Source: Nelumbo lutea (Eukaryota; Streptophyta; Magnoliopsida; Proteales; Nelumbonaceae). Taken from it: a stretch of 64,000 bases of DNA. Each line of letters opens with the position of its first letter. Position 1 is the stretch's first letter. The DNA lies in assembly GCA_022828595.1 (NCBI GenBank), contig JAKGHH010000008.1, positions 29,008,378 through 29,072,377 on the forward strand, given 5' to 3'. A program made the position numbers and the translations under genes. Positions 33,437-46,309 of this stretch are shown here, one piece after another. The notes under the pieces are model-generated. The model did no database searches. It saw only the letters and a program-made list of their open reading frames with translations, and had not been told where the DNA came from.

Positions 33437-33838
33437 CAGGGGTGTCAATTGGACTGGATTTGGTCCAATCCAATCCAGTCCAATGTGAATCCATTACAAA
33501 TGGACCAGGCCCAATCCAATCCAATGAATATTTTGGATCGGTCCAATTCAATGTTTGAATCATCTAATCTGTTCAATTTCATTTTAATTTAGATTGGTTT
33601 CAACCCAAACCCGGTCCATCGACACCTATATTTTTATCTTATATCAATGGACCAGATATTGGTTTAATCCAACCCAATTCAATATAAATTTATTATCGAC
33701 AGACTAGGTCCAATCTAATCTAATAAATATTTTGGACTGGATTAGTCCAATCCAAAGTCTTGTTGATCCATCCAATCTGTCCAAATTAATTTTGGACTGG
33801 ATGGGGTCCAAGCCAAAGCCGGTCCATTGACACCCTTA
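33437..33838. mobile_element. hAT-type MITE, GGTCCAATCC-rich
   Basis: The left terminus is CAGGGGTGTCAATTGGACTG. The right terminus reversed is TAAGGGTGTCAATGGACCGG. The flanks CATCCACG (33429-33436) and CATACACA (33839-33846) agree at 6 of 8. The interior is a dense array of TCCAATCCAATCCAGTCC-like words, with a TTTTGGATTGG motif repeated. It has no coding capacity. Confidence 0.7.
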
Positions 33839-36137
33839 CATACACATATAGTAACTGAATTTTAGTCCTTGTCCTGGATAGCTTATCAAACTGCATTTAG
33901 TGTATGAAGTGTAGGAAATCCTATCTCCATACATACAAAAGAAACTTATAGAAGATGTAAAAATCCAAAACAAAGACACCCTTACAACAGTGTCATAAAA
34001 GATATATAAATAGATTGGGAATCTTGTGTGTTATAGCTCAGGTGTTTGCCTCTAGTGGGGATGTCAACCAGTTGTGTTCTTCTCAGGCTTGGTTCAACCT
34101 GAATCTGGCCGACTAGACCATTTCCTGCTCTATCCCATAAATAGAGCATGTTAGGTCTGTGTTAGGCAATGGATGGAACAAAATAAAAGACAAAAAATAT
34201 TTATAGAAATAATAAATAGAAAATATAAAAGAAAATACAGAAGGCCATTTACCCACTGTTGGTCCCAGTTAATTGGGCCCTCGTGAGGGGTAGACTTTAG
34301 AGGATTCGAACTCTTACTATGGTCTTCCTGCTTTATACATATAGGCCATTAACCCACTTTTTTTTTATTTTTATTTTCTTTTGATGTGTAAATAATATGA
34401 GTTGATCAATTGATTACGCCATCTTCGGGCCTAAAGATCCCATCCCATCATTAGGACTCAACCAGGTCTAATGGGCTAAAGATCAAAGATCGTAAAAGTT
34501 TTCACAGTTCAAAGAATCATGACATGGGCTAGGCCCATATTCATCATTGACGACCATACTTCTGATTATGAAACGAGCTAGGGGGCTTCATCCAGAGAGT
34601 CCACGGTCAGTGCCTAGTTCATTCAAAAACGTTAGCGGATATAGGTGTAGAACTAATTAATTGTTTGTTGGATCCATCAAGGCCCAAAAGTTAAAGAATT
34701 GAATTATTGAAATACCATTATGATGATACATGGTAACAACTATTAAGCTTAAACAAGTCTCCTTATAAAGTTCGCTTCCGGTGGTGGAAATTGCGTTGGT
34801 GGCATGAAATGGAGGCCTTGAGGCTTGAACCATAGGTTTGAATGGTTATCTCCGGATTCATGAATTTTGGGCCTGGGACACTTTCACATGTGCAATGTAC
34901 ATAAATATCTATAGGCAAAATTCATGGTCCATAACTAACTGGGGCCCAATAACTTGCCCTCCATTCTGAATTCGGATGATCAGGACCCACAATTCAATGG
35001 GTTTCATCTTGAAGATTAATTGTGCAAACGGTACCTTTCATAGCCAAAATTTGTGTTCATGAAGCAAATATTCAGTTGGTGGTGAGAAGTTCTATTTTAA
35101 CTCTTTAAAAGCTATGAAATGATGCATGGATCGGATGCTCTGCTCAAGACATCTAATCATGCTGTTTTTGGGTATAAATCCTCTTTTAGATAGGACCCAT
35201 TCAGACCTGATCCTCTGGATAAGGGCACTGGATTGCAACTAGAGGTCCTCTGGTTGGAGCCACACCTTACACTATTACGTACAGATCCAACTCCTTTTGT
35301 TATGCCTTTTCTTTCTCCCAAATTGAATTCGGGAATAAAATGTTCCAAATTTGGCTGAAATGATTCGATCATTCAAGAACAGGCCCACGTCCAGTTTCCG
35401 TGGTATTTACCTTCCAGACCTAGTCCCACTCCCACACTCAAATAGGTTTGAATATTTTGACTCACGATAGAGCCCACGATCAAACATTCTAGAATCATCT
35501 GCTTAAACATGGCCCAGAAAGGCCCACTGACCTTTAGACCCATCTAGCCAGGCCACAGGGCTAGAAGCTTCCTATTATATCTTATATCTAGTTAGATGGA
35601 GTGTTGGAGGGATGGAGTGATGGGGTTGGGACCCACCAAGGAGATATCTCCAGAAAGTTTAGATGATGGACATAAGCTAGTAGTGCAAACTGGAAAGTAG
35701 CAGGTCCCATTCAAGGCTAAGGTGCATGCATGTAAGCATAATTTAAGGCTTATTGGTAATGCTGGTGCAGAAAGTACCCAATCCTAACTGAAATAAAGAA
35801 GAGAAGACTCCACCTTTTCTAACTTGACACAAACAGAGCAATAAAAAATATCAGATTATATTTTTATTCATTCCAAACAAAAAAAAAAATGATTTTTAGG
35901 CACAATCATTGAAACAAGATACGTTGGATCAATGGGGTTCTATGAAAGAAAGAAAAAAAGAAACCGAAACATACAGAAACAGGATTTAATGAGGAATCCA
36001 GTGATTAGTTGTTGACACCAACAGTGTTTTAGTGTGGTCACATCAGAATGATGAAACGAGTAACAACCCAACCATAATAAGAGAGGCAACTCAAAAGTAT
36101 TTAATTTAATTATAGGTTTGGATCCCGTCAAAAAAAT
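33839..36137. other. non-genic stretch
   Basis: No gene or bounded repeat is seen. Between about 34250 and 34350 lies a GGGCCCTCGTGAGGGG palindromic word. Short open frames have no resemblance to families. Confidence 0.4.
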
Positions 36138-36886
36138 TATATATTTGAATTGAATCTAAAATCAATCTAACCCTTTATCCAGACAAGTGTGGCAAAAAAA
36201 TAAGATCATTATGGGCAAGTGGAACAATCCTTTGAAACAACTAGTTCATCACTTAAGCCTTAGGTCTTCAAGATTCAGATCCATTGTTCTAATACCAAAG
36301 AACCTAACCACAGCAAGAGAGGGAACTAAAAGGTATTTGATTTATAGATATGAGTTGAGTCTAAAAGTTTTTCTTGGGAAATACTTATTTGAGTAGGTAT
36401 ATTTATTTATGTTTTTTTATTTTTCATGTAAATAAGACAATGACCATTTTATTCATAAAAATCTATAATTAAAATGGGTATTTTTGTCTCATTTAAGTGT
36501 TGGCAACTTTCTTCCTAAGTGGGAAAATTATTTATCCACCTAGGAGATGGGTATCACTTACCGGTAAGTAATATCCAGGAAAATAAACTTTTTCTGGTCA
36601 CAACATGAATCTGAAAAAAGAACCTGGGACTCTTGATCAATGAGAATCAAAATCCCATTGACCAACTTTCCCCCCTTTCCAAATCAAAAAAAAAAGAACA
36701 ACCCTTAAAAGGTATTTGATTTATAGATATGGGTTGAATCTAAAATCAATTCAATTATACAGCCAAGTGTAGCATAAAATGAGATCATCACGGGCAAGTG
36801 AAACAATCCTTTAAAACAACTAGCTCATGACTTAAACCCTAGATCGATCCTCAAAGTTCAAATCAAATGTTCTAATACCAAGAGAC
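36138..36886. repeat. ~165-bp direct repeat pair enclosing a dispersed repeat
   Basis: Units 36138-36300 and 36722-36886 share TTGAATCTAAAATCAAT, AGCCAAGTGT/AGACAAGTGT, GGGCAAGTGRAACAATCC then TTTRAAACAACTAG, and TGTTCTAATACCAA, in the same order and orientation. Between them, 36365-36690 is the second copy of the repeat at 26.07-26.39 kb. The arrangement looks like terminal direct repeats around an insert, but no LTR hallmarks (TG..CA, primer site) are visible. Confidence 0.6.
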
Positions 36887-39800
36887 CAGATGGGTGGCTG
36901 GACTAGATTAATGGCTCGAAATCAAGGGCCATGCAAACACCAGTTCATGAGTTGGGCGGGCTAATGTTTGACCTGTTTAAATTCTAGCCCAGGTCCGCAA
37001 AAGACATCAGTTTTACTTGAAGACAATCCAAATTATGACACGAGCTGTGTCAGTTGGCCAAGCATGCTGGACTTGGATTGGGCTGACCCACTTCTTTCAT
37101 CAGTATGTGTCTCTATCCAGGGTTTGAAGACAAACGCTTGGCAGTTCAGAGATCACAATTCAGAGTAAGGAAGTGGTTGTTTCACCCAAGGAGACAACCA
37201 GGTAAGCACAGAGCGTGGGTGGGTAAATTAGGAAATTTGATGCGGTAAACTGGTAAAGAAGAAGACATTTTGAAGAATTATAGTAAAAAGGGTATGGCTT
37301 TTTGGGCTTGTGAATTCGAGCTAAGGGCACACAATGATGTGTTGCACAGATAACTAACACAATTTTGTCATCGACAAGGTACTCCAGAATAATTTCTGTA
37401 GCTTGCCCAGAAGGAGAATAATCAGTGTGATGTCAAGACCAAAGAATTTATTAAACAATGTTTAGATGGGTCTCAGTCTTTGGAGTGATTTGGGCACACT
37501 TTTTTTTTTTTTTTGTTTTTTTTTTACTTTAAGGAGCATACCCCTAATTATCACCTTTGTTTTGTATTTACTATACATTTTTCACTCATTTTAAAAGGGC
37601 ATGTAACAATACCTTGGTATAGAGTGTGTTTAAGTAATAAGCAAATTATAGAACAGATTTTAGTAAATATGGGGTGTCCAAATAAATAACCTTACAAAAA
37701 ACAAAAGCTAGAAGCCTAGAACCATATTGTGGCCTTTAACCTTGTTACAGTGGCTTCTTTCTCTTCTTACAAATCTCACCATGAATGTGCCCAGTTTATA
37801 AAAAATGAGATGTGTTTAAATCAATTTTCTTTTCTAGATTGCATGACTGGTTGATTAATCATGGTATATTTAGGCTGTGTTTAAACATAACCTTACCTTT
37901 CCCTACCTTTTCCTCCAAACCAAACATAGCCTTAGCAGCTTCTTGGGAATTTAGTGAGGGAGAGAGAGAAAGAGATTAGTGACCCTAATATATATCTATA
38001 CCAAATTTGAGGACATACTAAAAATGGGTCAAATACAACTTATATTTTATAACGAAAACCCAATATGATTCAGGTTGTTCAATTGCACTGCTCCTTCATG
38101 GGAAGACAAATGCATCCTTTCAAGCAACCTGACAATAACAAGTAACCAGGATTGTACATGAGGCCTTGTACAATGCTCTGGCTACGTATCCTTGTTATCT
38201 GGGTTATCAGAATGATGCATTCATCCTTCCATGAAAGAACAAAAGTGACCTCCATCTGCATTATACTTTTCAAACATCCATGGTTGGTCTGTCTCAGGGT
38301 TTAATTGGATTATCTTATAAGCATCTTTTGTTGCATAGAAAGATGAAAATGGACTCCTATTTGCAATAATAGGGTTTTACCAGCCAAAAAATAAAAAATT
38401 GCAATAATAGAGAAACCAGGAACCAGGATCTGCTTCACTTTTTTTCCCCACACCCCCATTCACTCTGTGAAAGGCTATGTAAATGCATTGAGACACTTTT
38501 ACCATAGAAAGTGTAGCAAAAGTAAGGGAAAAAATGCAGCAGATCCTGGCTCATGAGCAGGAGAAGCAGGTATAATTACATATTCTAGTTTAACTGCAAA
38601 GCCAAACGTGTTTCATCAACTTTTCTGATACATAAGAACTGTTGAATTAAAATAAAAATAAAAAATAAAAAATAAAAACTGTTGAATTGTGATTCCAAGA
38701 CCAGATTAACTCCATCAATGATGTATTTATGAATTATGTACATAAATATATATGTATGAGATACATTATTAGAAGAATCAGTTTCGAGCCAAAAATGACT
38801 ATAGAATCACTGAGAATATAGCTTTAATGCTGAAAGAAAAATAATTTACTCTCTGAATGTACGTGAAATTAATGTTTTCAGTAAGAGATAATGACAGTGT
38901 TTGGTATGTCTTTCATTTATTTGATAAACGGTGTTATGTCATCGCCAAATCAACATTCGTCCCATCCTGTTGATTCATATACATAGTTTTTGATAAATTT
39001 TGGTCTTGATTTATTTGTGCATCAATGGTTGGCATCTAATAGCGCCTAATTATTAATAAATGGTTTATTAATCACAATACAAACATTTATTTAATAATCG
39101 GAAGCTATACCAAATACATACAATAATAATAATAATAGTAGAATAAATTAAATTTTTAAAAACTAATCCAAAAATAAAACTGCTTTATTACCAAACGGTT
39201 TACTGACTGATTCAACAGTTATTTGAAAAAATCTAAGCCATGTGTAAAAGAAACTAAATAGGTGACTGGTTCGTCCCATGTCAAACGGTTCAACCACCGG
39301 GACCAACAAAGATTTTAAAACAATGGAATAAACTCTTATGACAAGAATATAGAACTAAAATGGGTCGAGCCAAATTGATTCTATATGATATGTATAAACA
39401 AATTTCAAGTACCATGTGTGCCAATGTAATGTATAAACCCCATAAATTTTCTTTACATATTTATTTGCTTTCCTTGCAACAAACTCTGAAGCTCTCAAAG
39501 CCTCAAAATGCAAAGAGCCTTCCCTTCTGACAATCCAACTCATTTGCTTTCCCTTGTGCTCTCGATCGATCAGGGTAAGATAGGGTTTCTGGGTCTGGGG
39601 ACATTTCAAGATGTGGTCTCCCCCTCCCCTCCCCACTGTCCCCTCTTTATTTCTCATTCTCTCTTTCAAATTATATTCTGTCTTCCTTCAGGTTTTCCAT
39701 CTCTAACACTAACTTTTCATTCTTACTCTTTTTATTTATCGTACTTCTATTCATTTCTCGAAGCCAAGTTTAATTTGAACAACTGACTTGTAATTTGAAT

Positions 39801-42800
39801 GGTCCATCCCTTCAATCCAGTCTGGTTTTTACAGCATTTAACACATTATTTCAGATAAGGGAGCCTCTCATTTGTCAAAAGCTTGATGTGTCCAAACCAC
39901 TGCTGACCCACACGAGTGACTGGACTATAAAGAATTCCATCCGCCTTAATTGAACCAAGAATTATTCGTTCAATCTTTTGAAGAGTTCAGTTCACCTTCC
40001 ACTTGGAAATGAATTAATAATTTAAGACTGTTGGTACCAGAGAACAGTGCCATGGATTGCTTGTGCGTGCAAGTCTTCAAGTACAAAGAAAACACGGTGA
40101 CGTTGACACTCCACCAGGGCACATCATATGTTGCCACATGGCATGTTCCGGAGCATATTCCCTTCCCTCCAAGCCAATCATGACACATCAGCATCTCTTG
40201 AAAGGGACTTTGTCTCAAGTCAGGTCAAGAGCTTACCATTTTATAATACCAAGCAGCTGAGGTATCCATGACTCCATGTTGTGGTATTAACAAGGAGGAA
40301 GGAGCCAATACTGAAGCCCATCCACTCATCCAGTACTGAAAAATGACATAAGAGTTACACATAGGGGATTGAGACCCATCAATTAATGGGTCACCATTCT
40401 TATTACTGTATTTATTCAAATGGTCAAAACCTATCAAAATGAGCTCATCGGATCATGCACAATCTCCCAGGATCGATGGATTGCTCAGGTGGGTCCTAGT
40501 CAACAGATAGCTAGACCTTGGTTCTTACTACACAAAACACGTGGCAAGATATATGGGTGCTAATCTGGAGCTAGCCCCATATCCAGGAAGCTTCTTCCTA
40601 TGATAATTGGACTTAATGTCTACTCATTTTATTATATTTGGGTAGGCAAAGGCTCCCCAGAAGCAGCATATGATATGTTGTCTGTGAACTGTGGAGATGA
40701 AAAGAAGATGTTGGTGAGGGATGGGTAAGGAGAGTAGTCTGAACTGAAAGGAGAAAGGGAGGAGAGAGGGCACGAGTGTGTTGGCTGGCTATCTTTTGCT
40801 TTTCCCATTCTTCGACTCTCTTTTCAGCCCCACGAACAGCAGCACCCAGGAGCAGCCACAGCCAACGTGGAAGAGTCGATAAGGCCGCATGAACTGAGGG
40901 AATAAACGGACCCCAACGAAGATTTGGTGCGGTATGCGGTGCCCATACACACTTCCCTATAACACATTCACCAAACCCTCCCTCCCTCCCTCCTGTCCAC
41001 TGCTCAGCCTTTCATTCAACTTTTGCTTTTCACTACCTACACTCCCGTCTACGCTTATACTATATTTATTTGCTCAGCCTTCAATTTCCCCCTACTTCCT
41101 CAATAAACCTCCCTCTCTCTCTCTTAAACCAGGGATCAGAGCCCATTTTCAATCATCCCTAACTTTATATTTACCCAAAAAGAATCCTTAAATCAACCCC
41201 AAAATAATTTTTTTTCCTAAAGAAAATTTGATTTAGTTTATAGTAATTTAGTTGGTTGGGACCCAAAAGCCCCACTTGCTTTCAACCAAAAGGGAGTGGA
41301 ACCCACCATTCTCATCCTTCTAGGCAAGAGTTAGCACGAGACCAAGGCAAAAATTAATATATTCTCAGTACTGATGTGGGTGAGTCCTTGTTGCCAAGTT
41401 GCTTACATCATCGCCATTATTCTTCGAGAGAAATGGCTCAGTTTTTCATATTTGACAGACTGAAAGAATATAGGCTGTTATCATGTTTGATTTAATAAGC
41501 AGTATCTCGTTAGAGCACTTTTGTGGGTCTAAACTTGCATATATATATGCCGAGGATGAGAGCTCTTAACAGCCCATAACAATTCAATTCCTTTTATTTA
41601 TAATTTGATGAAGACCATTTCTCTCTGTGTCTGTTTTGCTTTCAAGTGGGGATTTTGAATTAGATTGAGACACAAACCGACCTTTGACCTGCTTTCCCAC
41701 CAAATGAAATGATCGAGTCCAGCAATGCTATTATACTGTTTTCCTCTCATGAAGGGTTGTTTTCAGTGTTGTCTGGGGGATTGTTGTAATTATTTTTCTT
41801 CCTTTTGTTAACACAAATAGTTTGTATAAGCTAAGCTTTCCTAGAAAAGGGAGTGGAACCCACCATTCTCCTACGTGTCCCAGGCTCCAATGGATCTCAC
41901 TATTATGGGCTTACTTATTGTTATAAAGGCAAATTTTTCTGTATTTGATTGTGTGGGGTTTCTTTTTTTATTTTTAATTTTGATTCTTTAAAGCTATCTA
42001 TCCAAAAACAGATTTCTGGAGTGGACTGAACAGTAAAAAACCCCATATCTTAAACATATTAATCAATTAGATGAAATTTATTAAAATTCATGGATAGACT
42101 TTGATTAATCAAAACTCTTCCCATACCATATCTTCTCGACATCACAGATTTTTCCAATATTTAGAGATACTTGGATTAATTGCATAGTCACTTAGTCACC
42201 CATGAATGAAATAATGAGAGCTAAAGGTTTTAATTGATTAAAATAAAAGTGCTGGTTTCAGTCTGTAAAAGTTTATTAGGGGTGTGTTTCTGATGATCAG
42301 ACCCGGGTTAGTATTGGACCAATCCCAAACCACATTTATGGTCTGGTTGGATGTTTATTGTTTTAGATGCTTGTTCTCTCAGAGCTCAGGGGAGATTTGA
42401 AATTGCATAAGCTTTATTTTGCTTTTTTCCACCCAAAGCATAGCCGCAGTATAGAACAAATGTGCTTTAATGAAAAGCAGGCTCCTTTATGTGTTGTGAA
42501 ACAAATAAAGGAAAGAACTTTTGTGCCATCTAAACGTACTTGTTTTGTGATACCTTACCAAAGCCAAAGCTCAGTGGGTTCATTTTTTTATTTTTTTATT
42601 TTTCTATCTTCTTCAATCCCTAGTACAATCCCTACACACAAGCTCGCTAAAGCATTGCTTTTCTGATAGTAAGCTGTGGGCGCAAGCTTTGATCTTTGCC
42701 ATGGATCACCCTTTTCTTTTCAACCTAACCCCACTCTCCATGGGCTGTTAATGGGTCGGGTTTGGGCTGGGACCAGTTAAAATCGGGATTGATTCAGCAT

Positions 42801-43128
42801 AAAATATTGAGGACCTGGAATCGAATTATACCCAATAAGGTTTATAATTTTTAGACCAAAAATCAAACCGATCAATTCTCACGACAATTAGGTCTGACCT
42901 GATGAACATGATTATAATAAATGTTTGTGTTTATTATAGCTTTCATTCATTAAATAAATGTTTGTACTTGATTTATTTTCAAAATCGATAAAAGTATTTG
43001 ATAAACCATTTATTGACAAATAGATGCCACATCACATCAAAGGAACAGTGAATAAATGCTCGACTATTGAAAAAAGTATTAAAATAAAACTTCCTCCAAC
43101 AATATAAATCAAAATCCAATTTTAAAAA
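36887..43128. other. long non-genic stretch
   Basis: No gene is seen in 6.2 kb. Small items are a MITE-like end pair at 37862-37935 and AATAAATG-rich DNA-element debris near 38.88-39.12 kb and 42.92-43.05 kb. A pyrimidine-rich, less AT-rich belt lies at 40.93-41.13 kb (CCCTCCCTCCCTCC, CTCTCTCTCTC) and would suit a 5' leader, but no coding exon follows. A 26-bp perfect direct repeat, AAAAGGGAGTGGAACCCACC then ATTCTC, occurs at 41288-41313 and 41845-41870. Confidence 0.4.
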
Positions 43129-43769
43129 GGATAAATTTCTTAAACTACCCTTATGGCATAGCTAATTGACTAAGTGTACCTTTATTGTTTGAAAATTGAT
43201 TAAGATAATTGACTAATTGTACCCTTGTCATTAGACGATTTGTGCACATGTGACCCCATGTGACCTACAAAATTTTTTCAAAACCCAATATTACCCTCAT
43301 CCCCTCAGGCCTAAACCCCCACTCTCTTTCTCAGACCTCCCCCTCCGCTTCTATCTCTAGTCTCTCTCCCCTTCTTTGTGGAGATGGACGACCAATCGAC
43401 AAGCATGCACATGAGAATGAGAAGAGAGGTTTTTAGTCCGACAGAGAGATCAAATTTGTTTAATCTTACAGAGATCTAGTCCTCTGTATGATCTCTTCTC
43501 TCTCTTTTTCTCTTTGTCTCCATCAACTCCACGATGCTCATTGATGTCATTATTATCAAAGGGGTTTTTAGGTGAAAAAATGATAGGGATATAAGTGCTG
43601 AGCATTTCTTTTTCTTTTTTTTTATTTTATTTTAAAATTTTAAAGAAAAATAAAAGATAAAATAGTCATTTTACCTTTTTATTAACAAACACTCAATTCT
43701 CAATTTTCAAACAATAAAATATATTTAATCAATTAACTAAACCATAAAGCTATTTTCAAAAATTTACCC
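43129..43769. mobile_element. MULE-like MITE with perfect 9-bp target duplication
   Basis: The left end reads GGATAAATTTCTTAAACTAC. The right end reversed reads GGGTAAATTTTTGAAAATAG. The arms continue through CTTTATGG, TAGTTAATTGATTAA-like and TTTATTGTTTGAAAATTGA blocks for about 85 bp. The 9-bp sequence TTTTAAAAA flanks both sides (43120-43128 and 43770-43778). Long TIRs plus a 9-bp duplication are the Mutator-like signature. Length is 641 bp. The CT-rich interior has no transposase, so it is non-autonomous. Confidence 0.85.
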
Positions 43770-43778
43770 TTTTAAAAA

Positions 43779-45096
43779 TACGATAAACTCCACTAACCAA
43801 AGTTATAATCGACCTGGGTTTCTGTGTTTGGCTTTATTTTCAACCTGAGCCAACTCAACCTAATGACAATCAGTCGTTGATAAGTTGACATGAAAGCTCC
43901 TGACTAATAAAATGGCCTGGATTTCCATGCAGCGTCCGCACGAAAAAATTCATGGCAGGTCCAATCGTATCTTTTGTTTATCTTCTCCCTCTCCCCCTCT
44001 TAGCAAAAGAACATTAAAAGAATAATAATAAATAAAGGAATGGATCAACACTTAGATAATTGCATGTCGAGTTCTGAAATGACTAAACAAGTCCGACTAA
44101 AATATACATTACATTGGGATTGGCTAATAACCCAAGTTCCAACCTATATGAAAAGCTGGTGCCTGGTGGGTACAGGTTCATTCAAGGGTTTGGTCTATTA
44201 GGTAGCCCCTTCTATCGCATCCCCATCCTCTGTATAATTAATCATCTGATGTGTAGATTCTTCAAGTGAAATTTTTACATTTTCTCACTGTTTGTGTTTT
44301 ATTTTCTTTTAATTAAAAAGAAACAAATCGGGGTTTTTCAGATGGTTAATTGGCTTACTTGTTTGGTTAGAGTTCTAAAGAATCATTGCTTTGAGTTCTA
44401 AATAATCGTTGCTTTGAAGTTTGAACTCCCAAACACATCTTTAATCCAGCATTTTAAAATGAAGATGTGTCTTTTTCAGTAGCTTTTTCTATTTTTTATT
44501 AAGATATATAAAAGCTGCTCATCATATTTCCTGGATGTGAGCTCCATGTTGTACTTGTGATTTAACAATATGAATCTCAATATTCAAGAAATAATATTTT
44601 ATAGGTGGTTTGTAAATAATTTAGTAAATAAACAATTGATAGCTTAATGAGATCTTTATTTGAGAATGTTTTCAGGAATTTACATCAGTATTTGAATTTA
44701 TACCAAATCAACTTATGAGGGTAATGTCTTCATAATTTGGTAAAAAGCAAATTTGTCTTTACATTGATTATTTCATGTTTTCTTCGTCTTCTAACCAAAA
44801 TCCATTTGTGACCCTCCAACGTACTCTGGTATTCCAGATAGCAGAAGTGTACATTGTTTGTTTGCCTGGTGCAGTTCAACCCTGTTGATCATCTGATAGC
44901 CCTTGTTCAATATGGCTGAACTACAAGTGTTAAGCATGAGATTTTTTTTTTCTTTTTTTCAGTATTTGTGTAATTGGGGAAATGGGTAATATGCACAAAA
45001 GTAGTGTTTTGTGTTCAATTATGAAAATAGATTGTAGTGATTTATTAATTATTTATTATAATTTTCTTTATTAGACATAATAAAGCCATAAAAAAG
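43779..45096. other. non-genic stretch
   Basis: No gene or bounded repeat is seen in this AT-rich sequence. Confidence 0.4.
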
Positions 45097-45104
45097 CCTC
45101 TCCC

Positions 45105-45439
45105 CAGGGGTGGATTCGAGCCGAGCCGAGCTGAGCCGAATAGTATGAGGCTCAAGCTCGGCTCGCCATGGTTGTATAAGGCTCAAGCTCAAGCTCGAGT
45201 TCGGTTCGAGGAAAAATATTTTATAAAAATAAAAAATTATATATAAAAAATATTTTTTATTTGATATTTAAATATTTAAGAATTATAATAATTTTATTAT
45301 ATATATTCGAGCTCGACTCGTGAACCTCACGAGCCGAGCTCTATTAGGCTTGAGCTCAAGCTCAGTTGAGCTTGGTTGAGCCTATAAATTGAGCCGAGTT
45401 CAAGCAGCTCATGAAAAGCTCAGCTCGTTGCCACCCCTA
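45105..45439. mobile_element. hAT-type MITE, GAGCCGAGCC-rich
   Basis: The left terminus is CAGGGGTGGATTCGAGCCGA. The right terminus reversed is TAGGGGTGGCAACGAGCTGA. A perfect 8-bp target duplication, CCTCTCCC, lies at 45097-45104 and 45440-45447. The arms carry repeated GAGCTCAAGCTC and GAGCCGAG words around an AT-rich core. Ends of the type YAGGGGTGG and an 8-bp duplication identify a non-autonomous hAT element. Confidence 0.88.
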
Positions 45440-46070
45440 CCTCTCCCTATGATATTTACTATAGCACCCCTCCACTCCAATCAAAGAATTTTGAAACAAA
45501 GGCTCCATTTGTTTGTGATACAAATGCTGAATTGGGCATTTATGTATCTCAATTCATGTTTATAAGCATTTGTTTGATATGTAAAAAAGTAATGATTAAG
45601 AGATCAAAAATGTATTTTCTAACATTTTTGTACTTTAAAGAGAGAGTGTTATTGTACCTATTTATTTGATACAATTTTGTGCTCTTCATAATTTTACTTT
45701 TTGACCAAAGTTTAAGGAATTGAAGCATAGGTAGTTGGAGAATTAATGATGGGACCCATACTTTGTATCAATTTCAAACAAATAAGATGAATACAAAAAC
45801 GTTTAAAAATGTGAACGATGTTTGCATTCAATAACTAAAAATAAGGTAATTATGCATATTACATATTTGTTTTTGCATCGTCGCAACTAAACACAGCCAA
45901 AAGTAAAAAGTTAGGGGTTCTCAAGCAATGTTTTAGATTAGTATCAAACCATGTGGATCGGGAATATTAACAGCCAAAAAAAGATTTCTTTTTCTTTTTT
46001 TTTTATGGATAACAGCCCAAAATTTATTGGGACACCTAATTCTTAGAAATGATGTCTTTGTTATACCTTA

Positions 46071-46309
46071 TATTATTTATTCTTTTAAGGTAATGATTTT
46101 GATGTAAACTATTTTTAAAAGGTAAAGAATAAGTGTTTATTATTATTTTTTTCTGATTCTTTTAATATTCCTTTTTTGATTTATCTCTGATGTGATCAAT
46201 TAAATTAATCCTCACGTCATTTTCTCTTATACCTCTCTTTTACATACATAGGGTAACACATATTATAGACAAGGACATTTTTATAATTGTAAAAGGAAAA
46301 TTACTTAAA
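46071..46309. repeat. direct repeat, left copy (partner 48049-48310)
   Basis: It is collinear with 48049-48310 over its whole length. Shared blocks include GGTAATGATTTTGATGT-like, a 38-bp block running from CTCTTTTACATACATAGGG to ACACATATTATAGACAAGGA, and GGAAAATTACTTAAA at the right edge. It ends exactly where the inverted-repeat element at 46310 starts. Confidence 0.85.

Noticed and set aside
33179..33592. 137-codon frame as a gene
   Set aside because: Its last third is the word array of a MITE, and the rest has no resemblance to known proteins.
40930..41200. CT-rich belt as the 5' end of a gene
   Set aside because: No exon with a supported frame follows. It could equally be a simple-sequence region.
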